NCBI GenBank assembly: GCA_022865885.1
Contig: JALHSQ010000219.1
Coordinates: forward strand, 1-64,000
Direction of reading: 5' to 3'
DNA: 64,000 bases
Source of the DNA: Candidatus Bathyarchaeota archaeon
GTDB lineage: Archaea; Thermoproteota; Bathyarchaeia; Bathyarchaeales; Bathycorpusculaceae
The notes under the pieces were generated by a model that was not told the origin of the DNA, did no database searches, and was given only the letters and a program-made list of their open reading frames with translations. The position numbers and the translations under genes are program-made. Positions 41,890-52,140 of the stretch are shown here, piece after piece. Within the stretch, counting starts at the first letter, position 1. Each line of letters opens with the position of its first letter.

Positions 41890-43830
41890 TTACTTCTTTT
41901 CCAGTTGTCTCTTCAGTTCTTCGTATGTTGCTTTTATGTCTTCAACTGAAGCTTCGTCTTCTAGCGTTGAAACGTCGCCTAGGGCTGCGCCGACTAGCAC
42001 TGCTTTCAGGAGTCTTCGCATGATTTTTCCACTACGTGTTTTCGGCAGTTTGTTGACTATTATGATTGCATCCGGGGTCGCTATTGGGCCGATCGTGTTT
42101 CTAATGTGTTTTATGAGGTCTGCACGCAGTTCTTCTGATGGTGAGAAGCCATTTCTTAGCGTTACGAATGCCACTGGCACTTCTCCTTTGACTGGGTCTT
42201 CCTTGCCCATGACTGCTGCTTCTGAAACTGAAGGGTGCGAAACGAGTGCGCTTTCAAGCTCAACTGTGCCTATTCGGTGGCCAGCTACTTTTAGAACTTC
42301 ATCAGCTCTGCCTAGTAACCAGAAGTAGCCGTCTGGATCTTTGACTGCATAGTCGCCCGTGTAGTAGATGTTGGGCCATCTTCCGAAGTACGTCTGTTTG
42401 TATCTTTCGGGATCTTTCCAAAGAGTCTCCATCATGCCTGGCCAAGGCGTCTTTATTACTAAGAAACCCTTCGTTCCTGTCGGAGTTGGCTGTCCTTTTT
42501 CATCGTAAACCTCTGCTTGAATGCTCGGCAGTGGATTTGTCGCTGAGCCTGGTTTAAGTGGGACGAGTTCTATGCCTGGCAGTGGGGCTATCATGAATCC
42601 GCCTGTCTCGGTTTGCCACCAAGTGTCGATTATTGCAAGCTTCTCTTTTCCTATTACGCGGTAGTACCATTTCCATGCTTCGGGGTTTATGGGTTCACCT
42701 ACCGTTCCCAAGAGTCTCAGTGAGCTTATGTCGTGTTTGTTTATCCATTCTTCACCGAATTTCCTGAACATTCTGATTGCAGTCGGTGTAGTGTAAAGGA
42801 TTGTTACTCCGTGTCTTTCGATGATTTCCCACCATCGGTCTTGTGCCGGATAGTCTGGTGTACCTTCAAAGATCAATGATGTTATTCCCATGGCCAATGG
42901 CGCGTAAACATTATATGTGTGGCCGGTGATCCAGCCGACGTCTGCCGTGCACCACCAGATGTCCTTGTCGTTCGGATTGAATCCCCATTTGAGAGTCCAG
43001 TATCCCCATACGAGGTATCCGCCTACGCCGTGTTGGACTCCCTTTGGTTTTCCTGTTGTTCCAGATGTGTAAAGTATGAAGAGCGGTTCGGTTGCTTCCA
43101 TCGGTTCCGGCGGGACAAATGCGTTGGCTTCAACTTTGGCTAGCGCATCATGATAATAGACGTCTCGTCCTTCTTTCATGGGAACTGTCTGCCCTGTCCT
43201 CTTTACGACGACCACTTTTTCCACGGTTGGGGTTGCTGCAAGTGCACGATCCGCTGTGTCTTTTAATGTGACTATCTTTCCGCGTCTATAAGCTCCATCT
43301 GAGGTTACCAGAATCTTTGCCTCACAATCGTTTATTCTGTCCGCAAGCGCTTCTGCACTGAAGCCGGAGAAAACAACCATGTGGACTCCGCCTAGTCGTG
43401 CTGTTGCAAGCAAAGTTATTGGCAGTTCTGGTATCATGGGTAGATAGACTGCTACTCTGTCTCCTTTCTTGAGTCCAACGTTTTTGAAGACTTTCGCGAG
43501 CTTGTTTACTTCTCTGTAGAGTTGATAATACGTGAACGTTCTGACTTCACCGTTTTCGCCTTCCCATATATAGGCAAGTGCGTTTTTCCTCGGTGTCTCC
43601 AAATGTCTGTCCAACGCGTTGTAACTTATGTTTAGGACTCCGCCTTTGAACCATTTGTAGAATGGTGGATTTGAGTCGTCTAGTACTTTGTCCCATGTTC
43701 GGAACCAGTCGATAGCCTTCGCCTTTTCAGCCCAAAACTCCTGCGGTTTCTTAATTGATTTTTCCCATTCTTCTTTCAATGCTTTTCCAGGAAACACTCT
43801 GTCATTGAATGGTAAGCTAGTTTCTGACAT
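41890..43830 (-). CDS. acs: Acetyl-CoA synthetase, AMP-forming
   Basis: 646 residues. ATP-binding P-loop YTSGTTGKPKGVQHG (~265), aromatic/acetyl pocket DIWWCTADVGWITGHTY, IDTWWQTETGGFM, hinge YYTGDYAVKDPDGYFWLLGR, and C-terminal catalytic/acetylation Lys in KTRSGKIMRRLL. It activates acetate to acetyl-CoA via acetyl-AMP. The acetate/succinate-type channel gene lies directly upstream in the minus direction (146 bases from its stop), so uptake and activation are probably linked. Confidence 0.95.
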   Translation of the reverse strand: MSETSLPFNDRVFPGKALKEEWEKSIKKPQEFWAEKAKAIDWFRTWDKVLDDSNPPFYKWFKGGVLNISYNALDRHLETPRKNALAYIWEGENGEVRTFTYYQLYREVNKLAKVFKNVGLKKGDRVAVYLPMIPELPITLLATARLGGVHMVVFSGFSAEALADRINDCEAKILVTSDGAYRRGKIVTLKDTADRALAATPTVEKVVVVKRTGQTVPMKEGRDVYYHDALAKVEANAFVPPEPMEATEPLFILYTSGTTGKPKGVQHGVGGYLVWGYWTLKWGFNPNDKDIWWCTADVGWITGHTYNVYAPLAMGITSLIFEGTPDYPAQDRWWEIIERHGVTILYTTPTAIRMFRKFGEEWINKHDISSLRLLGTVGEPINPEAWKWYYRVIGKEKLAIIDTWWQTETGGFMIAPLPGIELVPLKPGSATNPLPSIQAEVYDEKGQPTPTGTKGFLVIKTPWPGMMETLWKDPERYKQTYFGRWPNIYYTGDYAVKDPDGYFWLLGRADEVLKVAGHRIGTVELESALVSHPSVSEAAVMGKEDPVKGEVPVAFVTLRNGFSPSEELRADLIKHIRNTIGPIATPDAIIIVNKLPKTRSGKIMRRLLKAVLVGAALGDVSTLEDEASVEDIKATYEELKRQLEKK

Positions 43831-43975
43831 CTTATAGCCTTCTGTGAATTTGTGGAAAAGGCTTTCTTTCGGAAATATAAACCCTTTTGTTGTTTTTGTG
43901 AAGGCTTTTTGGGGAAGAACAGTCTTTGAGACAATGATACGTTCTGGACAAAAAACAAAAGGGGTAAGGGGATTC

Positions 43976-44662
43976 TTACTGGCTTACCGGGCAGATTGGA
44001 AGAACAGTTCTTCCATGGGCTTCGTTTAACACTTCTGCTATGGCCAGGTAGATGGCACTTAACCCGCAGATCGAGCCTTCAATTCCAATTATGCGCGTGA
44101 ACCATTCAATGGTGCTTTGGTTTGCGGTTGCGAACGATGGATAGTAGGCCAGTATTGCTGATTTCGCTGCAAGGAGGAAGAACAGTATTGCCAGACTCAT
44201 GAAAATGAATTGCAGTGCACGATTCTTTTTCAGAGTGCCGTAAAACATCAATAGCGTAAAGACTCCCCACATGAAGAAGTAAGCCATTAAAGCTTCTGAG
44301 CTTACCAACCACGGCGTGTTATACACTGGAAGACCCGTTTGTGTATCGTATTTTCCGAAAAATGGCCATACTCCGGCGCCTGCGACGCTAGCTCCTCCGA
44401 GCCAATTCAGAGCCACAAATGAAAGCCAGAACAATCCATATGAGGTGAACGCTGTTGTTCCGAAGGTGTTGCCTTTCTTGAATTCAAGTACGCCTGCGAT
44501 GATCTGTGCTAGACCACCGTAGAATATGCCCATTCCGAGAATCATTCCGTCGAGTGGTCCTAGTCGGGCGTTGTGGACGAAGTTTAGTAGAACTGTCGTC
44601 ATTCCGAAGCCTAATAGACCGAGTGGTGCTGCGTTTGCCCATTTTTCACTCATTTCATTCAA
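43976..44662 (-). CDS. satP: GPR1/FUN34/YaaH acetate transporter
   Basis: 228 residues, six membrane helices. The family signature N-(P)-A-P-L-G-L appears as [20 protein letters not shown] (here NAAPLGL), and [20 protein letters not shown] and [16 protein letters not shown] follow. These proteins form hexameric channels for acetate and related acids. It precedes acs on the same strand, which supports acetate as substrate. Confidence 0.9.
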   Translation of the reverse strand: MNEMSEKWANAAPLGLLGFGMTTVLLNFVHNARLGPLDGMILGMGIFYGGLAQIIAGVLEFKKGNTFGTTAFTSYGLFWLSFVALNWLGGASVAGAGVWPFFGKYDTQTGLPVYNTPWLVSSEALMAYFFMWGVFTLLMFYGTLKKNRALQFIFMSLAILFFLLAAKSAILAYYPSFATANQSTIEWFTRIIGIEGSICGLSAIYLAIAEVLNEAHGRTVLPICPVSQ

Positions 44663-44692
44663 TCCTTCGATTTTTGCTATTAAGGGCTCTTC

Positions 44693-45101
44693 TCAAGCGG
44701 TTTTGAATTTAAACTTTTCTGAATCATGCTTTGCTTCTTCCCGCGGCGGGTCGATCATGCTTACTCTTCCCACAAAGACTAGATTGTTCTCGATTTTTTC
44801 ATGGTAAGCTTTCAATCCTTTTAGGGTCGGAATTTCTCCAAACCCCGAAATTGCATAGGCGAAGACTATTACGACGATGACCATGTGATCCATAAATTCA
44901 CCCAATTGAGAGTTTGCAGACAAGTATTATTATTGTGTGTGTAGACTGTTTAACAAAGCGTTCCAGCGGAGATTCCTTTGTCATTTTTCTTAATTCATCT
45001 GGTTCGAATTCTTGAAGACGTTTCTGTACTTCTTGGTGACTCAATTCGACTTCTCTAACATACAATTGCTTTACTACTTCTTCAATCTCGGTTGACGCCA
45101 A
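44693..45101 (-). pseudogene. Degraded P-type cation ATPase
   Basis: Two short frames on the minus strand together resemble pieces of the intact Ca2+-type ATPase at 46468-49239. 45101-44898 matches its N-terminus (EEVVKQLYVREVELSHQEVQ, then KRLQEFEPDELRKMTKESP). 44923-44693 holds part of the first membrane segment (GEFMDHMVIVVIVFAYAISGF) joined directly to a later P-domain piece (HEKIENNLVFVGRVSMIDPP). The phosphorylation site, nucleotide domain and all later helices are absent. This is a large internal deletion plus a frameshift. Confidence 0.82.
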
Positions 45102-45123
45102 GATCTGACACGCGATCTGTCTC

Positions 45124-46191
45124 CTAGCATATTCTGGGAATGGGGTCTCCTACAGGTCTGGCGATTATCCGCTTGCCTCCTACAACTGTCTGCATTGCTA
45201 CACCCGCAAACTCCGCGGTTGCCTTCCCGATAATCCTCGCGTCTTTGCCTTCTTTGGTTGCTTTTAGGAGTTTCAGAATATCTGTCGCTTTTTCTTTTAC
45301 CACACCAAGAATGATCTTGCCTTCATTTCCAACTTCAAGCGGGTCTAAACCTAGCATTTCACATGCAATGCGTACATCTTCCCTTATGGGGATCCTATCC
45401 TCATAAAGCAGTATGCCCACCTTGGATTTCCAGCTAAACTCGTTTAAAGCGTCAGCCAGACCGCCCCGCGTCGGATCTTTTATGGATACTACTCCGCCGA
45501 CTTCCTTGAACATTCGTTGAACTAGGCGATTCAAGGGTTTGACGTCGGATCTTATGCCGCTTCCAAAGCTTAGCCCTTCTTGTGCAGACAATATGGCTAG
45601 TCCATGGTCGCCAATTGTGCCTGATAAGATAATCGTGTCGCCAGCCCTGAGGTTGGAGTCAAGAGTCCAGCGTGCTGTGGGGGCTTTTCTGAACTTCTTC
45701 ACGACCACAAAATTCTTGTCTAGAGCTGTGGTTCTTCTGCCGATTCCAGACATGTTTATTACACAGCCGCCTAGAGTTCCTTTCTCAACAACCTTAGTGT
45801 CACCAGTGACAATGCTCACATTTGCCTCCTTACAAGCTTCTCGTGTACTGGACAAGATTCTCTCAAAATCTGCTATGGCCAAACCTTCTTCCAAAATGAA
45901 GCCACATGCCAGGGCGTAAGGTTCAGCACCAACAGCCGCAATATCATTGACTGTACCTGAAACTGCAAGTCGCCCAATATCTCCACCAGCGAAGAAAATG
46001 GGCTTAACGACGTGTGAATCGCTTTTCAGTACTATGTCACCCACAACAGCTGCGTCGTCCATTGCTTCAAGTGGAACCTCAGCATTGCTTGCACCGCCAA
46101 AGTACTTCACAACATAATTCTCGATCAAATCATGCATGACTGTTCCGCCAGCACCGTGCAGCATTGTAATATACTCATTTTTCGGAGACAA
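45124..46191 (-). CDS. hypE: Hydrogenase maturation protein HypE
   Basis: 355 residues of the AIR-synthase-like family: HGAGGTVMHDLIENYVVKYF at the N-terminus, DSHVVKPIFFAGGDIGRLAV (ATP/Mg), SGTIGDHGLAILSAQEGLSF, KDPTRGGLADALNEF, and the C-terminal PRIC, whose Cys carries the thiocarboxamide that becomes the cyanide ligand of [NiFe] hydrogenase. No other hyp or hydrogenase genes are in the window, so they lie elsewhere. An ATPase pseudogene and the intact ATPase flank it. Confidence 0.92.
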   Translation of the reverse strand: MSPKNEYITMLHGAGGTVMHDLIENYVVKYFGGASNAEVPLEAMDDAAVVGDIVLKSDSHVVKPIFFAGGDIGRLAVSGTVNDIAAVGAEPYALACGFILEEGLAIADFERILSSTREACKEANVSIVTGDTKVVEKGTLGGCVINMSGIGRRTTALDKNFVVVKKFRKAPTARWTLDSNLRAGDTIILSGTIGDHGLAILSAQEGLSFGSGIRSDVKPLNRLVQRMFKEVGGVVSIKDPTRGGLADALNEFSWKSKVGILLYEDRIPIREDVRIACEMLGLDPLEVGNEGKIILGVVKEKATDILKLLKATKEGKDARIIGKATAEFAGVAMQTVVGGKRIIARPVGDPIPRIC

Positions 46192-46467
46192 CTTGGGTCA
46201 CCTCAAGTCACGACCAATGTTTGTGGGTTAGAAATAAAAACATAGCAGAGATTCGTGTCTTTTCCTTGCCATTCCTGAAACTTTCTGAAATCAAGTATGC
46301 TTGCTTTAGGTGGTGATTTTGTGCAACTTTCCTTCCATTTTGCAGGTTGTGGTTTATTGGAGTTTCACTTGGCTTAATGTTGAAATCATGAGTGAACTGT
46401 TCGTGCTTTGGTTTCAGCAGAATCTGAGCAAGCGGTGTCACCAACGTGTTTATTGGTGTGCGTTAAG

Positions 46468-49239
46468 CTAGGCGCTCCTTTTGCTGGCAATGTATTTCCC
46501 TAGTTCTAGTGAACCGAAAACTATTGCTGTGAACAGTATGGCAAATGCCCAGTCAAGCGGTTCAGGCGACGTTACACCGAACACGTTTTGGATGCCAGGT
46601 GTGTACAGAACTACAAGTTGCAGGCCGAATGATGATAGTATTGCGAGCCACAGAAACTTGTTCTTGAAAAGACCTACCTGGAATACTGAGTACTTCAACG
46701 AGCGAGCAGATACAGCGTTTGCTAGTTCCATCAAGATCATGGCTGTCAGCAACTGGGTTCTTGCCTCAGTCAGCTGAGCTAGGCTTTCCCATGGTCTATA
46801 GTAGAAGTATCCGAATAGAAGCAGTGAGGTCATCATTATTGGCACTAGAGTCAGGTAGATCTTAACGTCTCTTGTGAACACACTTTCTTTCGGATCTCTA
46901 GGTTTCTTTTCCATCAGATTGGGGTCTCCCGGATCCACTCCTAGAGCAATTGCTGGCAAGCCGTCCGTGGTCAGGTTCACCCATAGGAGCTGTATCGCAG
47001 TTAGAGCGACTAGAGGTGAGCTTTTTGGATTCTGGCTTGGGTCAGGATTATATGCTGCACCCGCAATGTATGGGAGGCCGACCATGACGATGAACATAAC
47101 AAGAATTTCCATGATATTGCAGCGCAGCAGATACGTCAAATACTTCTTTATGTTGCCGTAGATTTCGCGTCCTTCCTTGATGGCTTTTACGATTGAAGCG
47201 AAATTGTCGTCAGTGAGAACCATGTCTGCAGCTTCTTTAGTAACATCTGTGCCCGTGATTCCCATTGAGACACCTATGTCCGACATTTTGAGTGCTGGAG
47301 CATCGTTAACTCCGTCCCCTGTCATTGCCACGACGTGTCCTTTTGACTTCCAAGCTTTGACAATTCTCATTTTATGTTCAGGCGAAACACGGGCATATAT
47401 CACGACATTTTGAACTATGCTGCTAAGCTGCTCGTCGGTAATTTTGTCAAGTTCCTCGCCGGTGAGTGCTTTTCCTTCTATTCCATTTTCGTTCAGCAGG
47501 CTGAGCTCTTTAGCTACGGCAACGGCTGTAAGTCTATGATCTCCTGTCACCATTACGACGTCGATTCCGGCTTTTTTACATAAGTAGATTGCTTCTTTCA
47601 CTTCTTCCCGTGGGGGATCGATCATCCCGACTATTCCAACGAACACGAGGTCATTCTCGATTTTTTCATCAAAAGTTTCAGTGGAGTCTGGCAGTTCTCT
47701 GAACGCGAATCCCAAGTTTCTGAGCGCTTGGATAGCCATGGCTTCGGAGATTTTGAGTATTTCTGTCCTTTCTTCTTCGTTTAGCTTTCGGGTCTTTCCA
47801 TCTATCGAGATCTTGGTGCATTTTGCTAAGACTATTTCCGGTGCACCTTTTGTGAATGCTGTCTTATTTCTGCCAGAAATCATGTGAACAGTAGTCATGC
47901 ACTTTCTCTCTGAAGAGAATGGAACTTCCCCAATACGTGGAGCTTCCTTTTCAAGCTCCCCTTTCCACAATCCTGCCTTAGCAGCTGCGACAACCAATGC
48001 GCCTTCTGTCGGGTCCCCCTTGACAACCCATCTGTCACCTTCTTTTTCCACTTTGGCATCATTGCATAATGCCGCAGCTTTCAATAGTGTTGTGAGCTCC
48101 TTCTCTTGTACAGGGTCGATCTTTTTGTCCTCAAACAGAAATTCTCCTTCGGGCTGGTAGCCGACGCCTGAAACCTTGATTGGTTTGTCATTCGTGTATA
48201 CTCTTTGTACCGTCATTTCGCCTTTTGTCATTGTTCCGGTTTTGTCTGAGCATATGACGCTTGTGCATCCCAATGTTTCGACAGCGGGCAGTCTTCTGAC
48301 GATGGTGTTCACTTTGGCCATTCGGTACATTCCGACCGCAAGTGCACCTGTAACAATCGCAGGCAAAGCTTCAGGAACCGCTGCAACAGCCAGACTTATT
48401 CCCCAGAGAATCATGTCAAGGATGTTACGACCCTCTAAGACTCCGATGCCTGCTACCGTGAGACATACCGCTATTGAAAGGATACCAACCCATTTCCCAA
48501 CAGATGCCATTCTCTTCTCAAGCGGTGTCTCCTCCTCGGCCGTTACTTGGACCATCTTGGCTATTTTCCCAAATTGTGTGTTCATTCCGGTTGAGGTAAC
48601 CACTGCTTTGCCGCGCCCATAAACAACAACAGTTCCCGTGAAGGCCATGTTCCTCATGTCGTTGAGCTGTGTGCTCTCAGGCAACGGCTTAGTGTCCTTG
48701 TTTACAGGTGATGATTCTCCCGTCAACGAAGCTTCGTCGACTTTCAGATTGACTGCTTCAGTTAGGCGAGCGTCAGCCGGTACCTTGTCGCCAGTGTAAA
48801 GTAGGATGATATCTCCTGGCACGATTTCACTAGTCCATATCTTGACTTCCTTTCCATCGCGGAGCACCAGAGCTGTTGGCGCTGTCATCTTCTTCAAAGC
48901 TTCCAGAGCTTTTTCAGATCGGAACTCTTCCACAAATCCAAGGATTGCGCACGCCATTACAATCGCGATGATGACTATTGCGTCCACGAACTCGCCTAGA
49001 TAGATTGAAAGTCCGGTTGCAACAAGCAGTATTATGATGAGTATATCTGCAAACTGTTCAAGAAACAGTCTTACCGGGGAGTTTCCCTTTTCTTTCCTCA
49101 GTTCATTGGATCCATACTGTTGAAGACGTTTTTGTGCTTCTTCTTGACTTAATCCTGTTTCCTTTGCGTTTAGTTGCTTTATTGTTTCTTCAGTCTCAGT
49201 TGTATGCCAGGACTTTGACACGTTTCCTGCTCTCCTCAA
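46468..49239 (-). CDS. P-type Ca2+-transporting ATPase
   Basis: 923 residues, PIIA/SERCA-like. Actuator motif DEASLTGESSPVNK, phosphorylation site CSDKTGTMTKGEM, hinge MVTGDHRLTA and GDGVNDAPALKMSDIGVSMG. Membrane ion sites: AVAAVPEALPAIVTGALAVG (helix 4) and QLLWVNLTTDGLPAIALGVD (helix 6, N-x-x-T-D), which fit Ca2+ binding. It exports Ca2+ (or Mn2+) using ATP; ten helices are countable. The start shown may be a few codons long, as KSWHTTETEETIKQL is the family N-terminus. Confidence 0.93.
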   Translation of the reverse strand: MRRAGNVSKSWHTTETEETIKQLNAKETGLSQEEAQKRLQQYGSNELRKEKGNSPVRLFLEQFADILIIILLVATGLSIYLGEFVDAIVIIAIVMACAILGFVEEFRSEKALEALKKMTAPTALVLRDGKEVKIWTSEIVPGDIILLYTGDKVPADARLTEAVNLKVDEASLTGESSPVNKDTKPLPESTQLNDMRNMAFTGTVVVYGRGKAVVTSTGMNTQFGKIAKMVQVTAEEETPLEKRMASVGKWVGILSIAVCLTVAGIGVLEGRNILDMILWGISLAVAAVPEALPAIVTGALAVGMYRMAKVNTIVRRLPAVETLGCTSVICSDKTGTMTKGEMTVQRVYTNDKPIKVSGVGYQPEGEFLFEDKKIDPVQEKELTTLLKAAALCNDAKVEKEGDRWVVKGDPTEGALVVAAAKAGLWKGELEKEAPRIGEVPFSSERKCMTTVHMISGRNKTAFTKGAPEIVLAKCTKISIDGKTRKLNEEERTEILKISEAMAIQALRNLGFAFRELPDSTETFDEKIENDLVFVGIVGMIDPPREEVKEAIYLCKKAGIDVVMVTGDHRLTAVAVAKELSLLNENGIEGKALTGEELDKITDEQLSSIVQNVVIYARVSPEHKMRIVKAWKSKGHVVAMTGDGVNDAPALKMSDIGVSMGITGTDVTKEAADMVLTDDNFASIVKAIKEGREIYGNIKKYLTYLLRCNIMEILVMFIVMVGLPYIAGAAYNPDPSQNPKSSPLVALTAIQLLWVNLTTDGLPAIALGVDPGDPNLMEKKPRDPKESVFTRDVKIYLTLVPIMMTSLLLFGYFYYRPWESLAQLTEARTQLLTAMILMELANAVSARSLKYSVFQVGLFKNKFLWLAILSSFGLQLVVLYTPGIQNVFGVTSPEPLDWAFAILFTAIVFGSLELGKYIASKRSA

Positions 49240-49311
49240 TGAGCTTGGTTATGGTGTAAACACAATAAAGTTATATTCTTTTCTCAGCACGAGCAGAGTT
49301 TGACAAATAGG

Positions 49312-49318
49312 TTTATAA
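49312..49318 (+). promoter_or_regulatory. TATA box for hppA
   Basis: TTTATAA about 70 bases before the hppA start, in the divergent gap with the Ca2+-ATPase gene. Confidence 0.5.
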
Positions 49319-49383
49319 GAGGTCTTGGAACACACTACACCTTCTAAAAATAGAATGTGAGAATGATTAGGAGAGAATAAGCG

Positions 49384-51513
49384 TTGGCATTTGAAACGTG
49401 GTTCATAGCCCCGTTATCTGCTTTGATTTCCATTCTAGTCGGACTTTACTTCCTCCGTTATGTGAACAAGCAAGACAGTGGAACTGACAGAATGAAGGAA
49501 ATCTCTAACTTGATCAGAAGTGGTGCCAACGCGTTCATAAGAAGAGAATATACGACGCTAGCAGTGTTCGTCGCTGTTGTATCTATCCTGATGCTGATTT
49601 TCTTGCCTTCACCAGTATGGCAAACTTGGGGAACCACGGATCAATGGAAGAACTTCCAGTTGGCGCTGGCGTACGTGTTTGGTTCTTCTTGTTCGGCACT
49701 GGCTGGACTACTGGGCTTGAATGTTGCTACGAAGGCGAATGCAAAAGTGGCTCAGGCCGCGAAGTCAGGTTTGAACCGTGCTTTTCCAGTAGGTTTTCGA
49801 GGTGGAGCTGTAATGGGGCTAATGGTAGTAGGTGTGGGCCTATTCGGAATAAGCGTCGTTTACTGGTTCACCGGCGACCCCAGCATAATACTAGGTTACA
49901 GTTTCGGTGCAAGCTCACTCGCCCTTTTTGCTAAAGCTGGCGGTGGCATTTTCACAAAAACTGCAGACATCAGCGCGGACTTGGTTGGCAAGGTGGAGTT
50001 AGGTTTACCTGAAGACGATCCGAGAAACCCGGCTGTAATTGCCGACAACGTAGGTGACAATGTTGGCGATGTCGCGGGTATGGGTGCGGATCTTTTCGAC
50101 TCGTACGTGGCGAGTATTGTGGCGGTGATGATTCTGGGCTTGGCTCTTGATTCAATTACGGGTAATGCAAACCTGTTCATTCAGATCCCACTGGTGTTCG
50201 CAGGTTTCGGCATATTGTCTTCAATCATAGGTGCATTAACGGTCAGAGTTGGTAAGCAAGGCAATCCTGGTAACGCGCTTAACATGGGTACTTACGTTAC
50301 GTGCATAATCTTTGGCGTCACAACAGCTTCTGCAACTTACTATCTCGGATATGACTGGAGGATCTGGGGGGCAGCTATCGTAGGTCTATCTGCAGGAGTA
50401 ATAATAGGGGTTACAACCGACTACTTTACTTCAGAAGATAAGGCTCCTGTTCTGAAGACAGCAGAGGCCTCAAAGAGTGGACCCGCAATAAACATCATAA
50501 CCGGATTCTCATATGGTTTACGCAGTGTTCTCCTTCCATTAATTGGAATAGCGATTGCGGCTGCAGTGTCCTTCAAACTGCTTGAGCCGCTCGGTCAACA
50601 ATACAGTGCGACAATTCCCTACGCTCCTCTATCATTTGCCGTTTTTGGCATAGCCATGGCCTCGCTGGGCATGCTTTCAATCGTTGGACTAACGGTTTCA
50701 AACGATGCTTATGGCCCGATCGTGGACAACGCGAAAGGAGTGGCTGAACAAGCTGGACTCAGTGAAGAAGTGATAGCTATTACGGACGAGCTTGATTCCG
50801 CAGGAAACACCGCAAAAGCCATAACCAAAGGCTTTGCAATCGGCGCAGCAGGACTAACTGTAATAGCGTTGCTAGCTGCGTTTCAGGAGATAGTGAGAAA
50901 TGAAACTGGCACCATAATCTCTTTTGATCTCATGAACCCATGGGTTCTCCTAGGTGCACTCATCGGTTTGGCGATGCCCGCAGTGTTCTCAGCGATGGTT
51001 ATGCTGGGTGTCGGCAGAAACGCCTCCAGAATGATTGACGAGATCAGAAGACAATTCAGAGAAATACCTGGGTTGAAAGAGGGGAAACCAGGTGTTAGAC
51101 CTGACTACAACCGCTGTGTCGACATTGCGACCAGAGGAGCAATCCGTGAACTTATGCCCGCTAGCGTCGTAGCAATAGTTGCGACTTTGGTGATTGGCTT
51201 TGTTTGTGGCATCGAAGCTTTGGGCGGATACTTGGTTGGCAGCATATTTTCAAGTCTTTTGCTGGCTTTGCTGATGGCTAATGCTGGTGGTCTGTGGGAT
51301 AATGCCAAGAAGCTCATTGAGTCTGGAAAGTACGGTGGGAAGGGATCAGACGCGCACAAGGCTGCCGTCGTCGGCGATACTGTTGGAGACCCATTTAAAG
51401 ATACTGCCGGACCCTCGCTTAACACGCTGATCACAGTGATGTCTCTGATTGCCTCGCTGTTCGCGATTCTCATCGTGAACTATAACCTGCTCAAGCTGCT
51501 AGGAATTCAATAG
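49384..51513 (+). CDS. hppA: Membrane-bound proton-pumping pyrophosphatase
   Basis: 709 residues, TTG start, about 16 membrane helices. Pyrophosphate-binding motifs: ADISADLVGKVELGLPEDDP (usually DVGADLVGK), IADNVGDNVGDVAGMGADLF, and the C-terminal VVGDTVGDPFKDTAGPSLN. The segment GNTAKAITKGFAIGAA has Lys at the position that is Ala in K+-dependent enzymes, which predicts a K+-independent H+ pump. It hydrolyses PPi, for example from acs and the aminoacyl-tRNA synthetases, and stores the energy as an ion gradient. Confidence 0.95.
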   Translation: MAFETWFIAPLSALISILVGLYFLRYVNKQDSGTDRMKEISNLIRSGANAFIRREYTTLAVFVAVVSILMLIFLPSPVWQTWGTTDQWKNFQLALAYVFGSSCSALAGLLGLNVATKANAKVAQAAKSGLNRAFPVGFRGGAVMGLMVVGVGLFGISVVYWFTGDPSIILGYSFGASSLALFAKAGGGIFTKTADISADLVGKVELGLPEDDPRNPAVIADNVGDNVGDVAGMGADLFDSYVASIVAVMILGLALDSITGNANLFIQIPLVFAGFGILSSIIGALTVRVGKQGNPGNALNMGTYVTCIIFGVTTASATYYLGYDWRIWGAAIVGLSAGVIIGVTTDYFTSEDKAPVLKTAEASKSGPAINIITGFSYGLRSVLLPLIGIAIAAAVSFKLLEPLGQQYSATIPYAPLSFAVFGIAMASLGMLSIVGLTVSNDAYGPIVDNAKGVAEQAGLSEEVIAITDELDSAGNTAKAITKGFAIGAAGLTVIALLAAFQEIVRNETGTIISFDLMNPWVLLGALIGLAMPAVFSAMVMLGVGRNASRMIDEIRRQFREIPGLKEGKPGVRPDYNRCVDIATRGAIRELMPASVVAIVATLVIGFVCGIEALGGYLVGSIFSSLLLALLMANAGGLWDNAKKLIESGKYGGKGSDAHKAAVVGDTVGDPFKDTAGPSLNTLITVMSLIASLFAILIVNYNLLKLLGIQ

Positions 51514-52011
51514 ACTCGATAAACTAGTCCTCTCTTTCTTTTTTGTGAGCACTTTGCTACTAGAACGGCGGCCGAGATTCTGAGGTAACCCATTTCGGAA
51601 CCATTTGCTAACGTGGATCGATTACTACTAGATGGATTATCAATCAATCTAGTAGAGACTCATGAAGGGTAACTCTGCCATCGCCAATTGCATTCAAAGC
51701 TAGCACACAAACCTAACGCGTGCAATACCCGCCAAATGCTCTAGGGAATAAGAATGAAAACCAATAAAGCCTTTTTGGAAATTGCCTATTCTCCATTCTT
51801 AGAATGACTGTCGGTCTTGTTTTTCGCGTGCACACCAAGAAATACACGGAAAAAATCTGAATCTCCGACCCTTTGTACATGCCGCGCTGAACTACATGCC
51901 GTGAATCAAACTTCCTAAGTGTGCAAGAACGTCCTAGGCACGAGCATCAAAGTTTTTATTCGTAATAGGGCCAATAGATTGTTGGTCAGAGTCTTGTGAG
52001 GAGGTGATTCG
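51514..52011. other. Gene-free stretch after hppA
   Basis: About 500 bases without a protein-like frame. It contains one perfect 9-bp inverted repeat (51625-51633 CTACTAGAT with 51647-51655 ATCTAGTAG) about 110 bases after the hppA stop, and a GGAGGTGA ribosome-binding site at its end for the next small gene. Confidence 0.5.
51625..51655. repeat. 9-bp inverted repeat
   Basis: CTACTAGAT and ATCTAGTAG separated by 13 bases. Could be a terminator-like hairpin or an operator; there is no following T-run, so termination is not favoured. Confidence 0.4.
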
Positions 52012-52140
52012 ATGCCAAAATGTGGGCTTTGTGGTGCTGAAGTGAAGGAGCAACCAAAAATCACTGCTGAAGGTAAATGCTCAGTTTGCGGAACAAAACT
52101 GGCCACGGTAAAATCCTTCCGGCGGGCCGAATCTAAATGA
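52012..52140 (+). CDS. Small zinc-ribbon protein
   Basis: 42 residues: MPKCGLCGAEVKEQP then KCSVCGTKLATVK, i.e. two C-x2-C pairs 20 residues apart, a complete zinc ribbon. GAGGAGGTGA lies 5 bases before the ATG, one of the strongest ribosome-binding sites in the window. It may bind nucleic acid or act as a small adaptor; no family name is assigned. Confidence 0.75.
   Translation: MPKCGLCGAEVKEQPKITAEGKCSVCGTKLATVKSFRRAESK

Noticed and set aside
46208-46444. 78-residue frame upstream of hypE on the minus strand
   Set aside because: Non-protein-like composition and no conserved neighbour spacing; treated as the gap between hypE and the Ca2+-ATPase.
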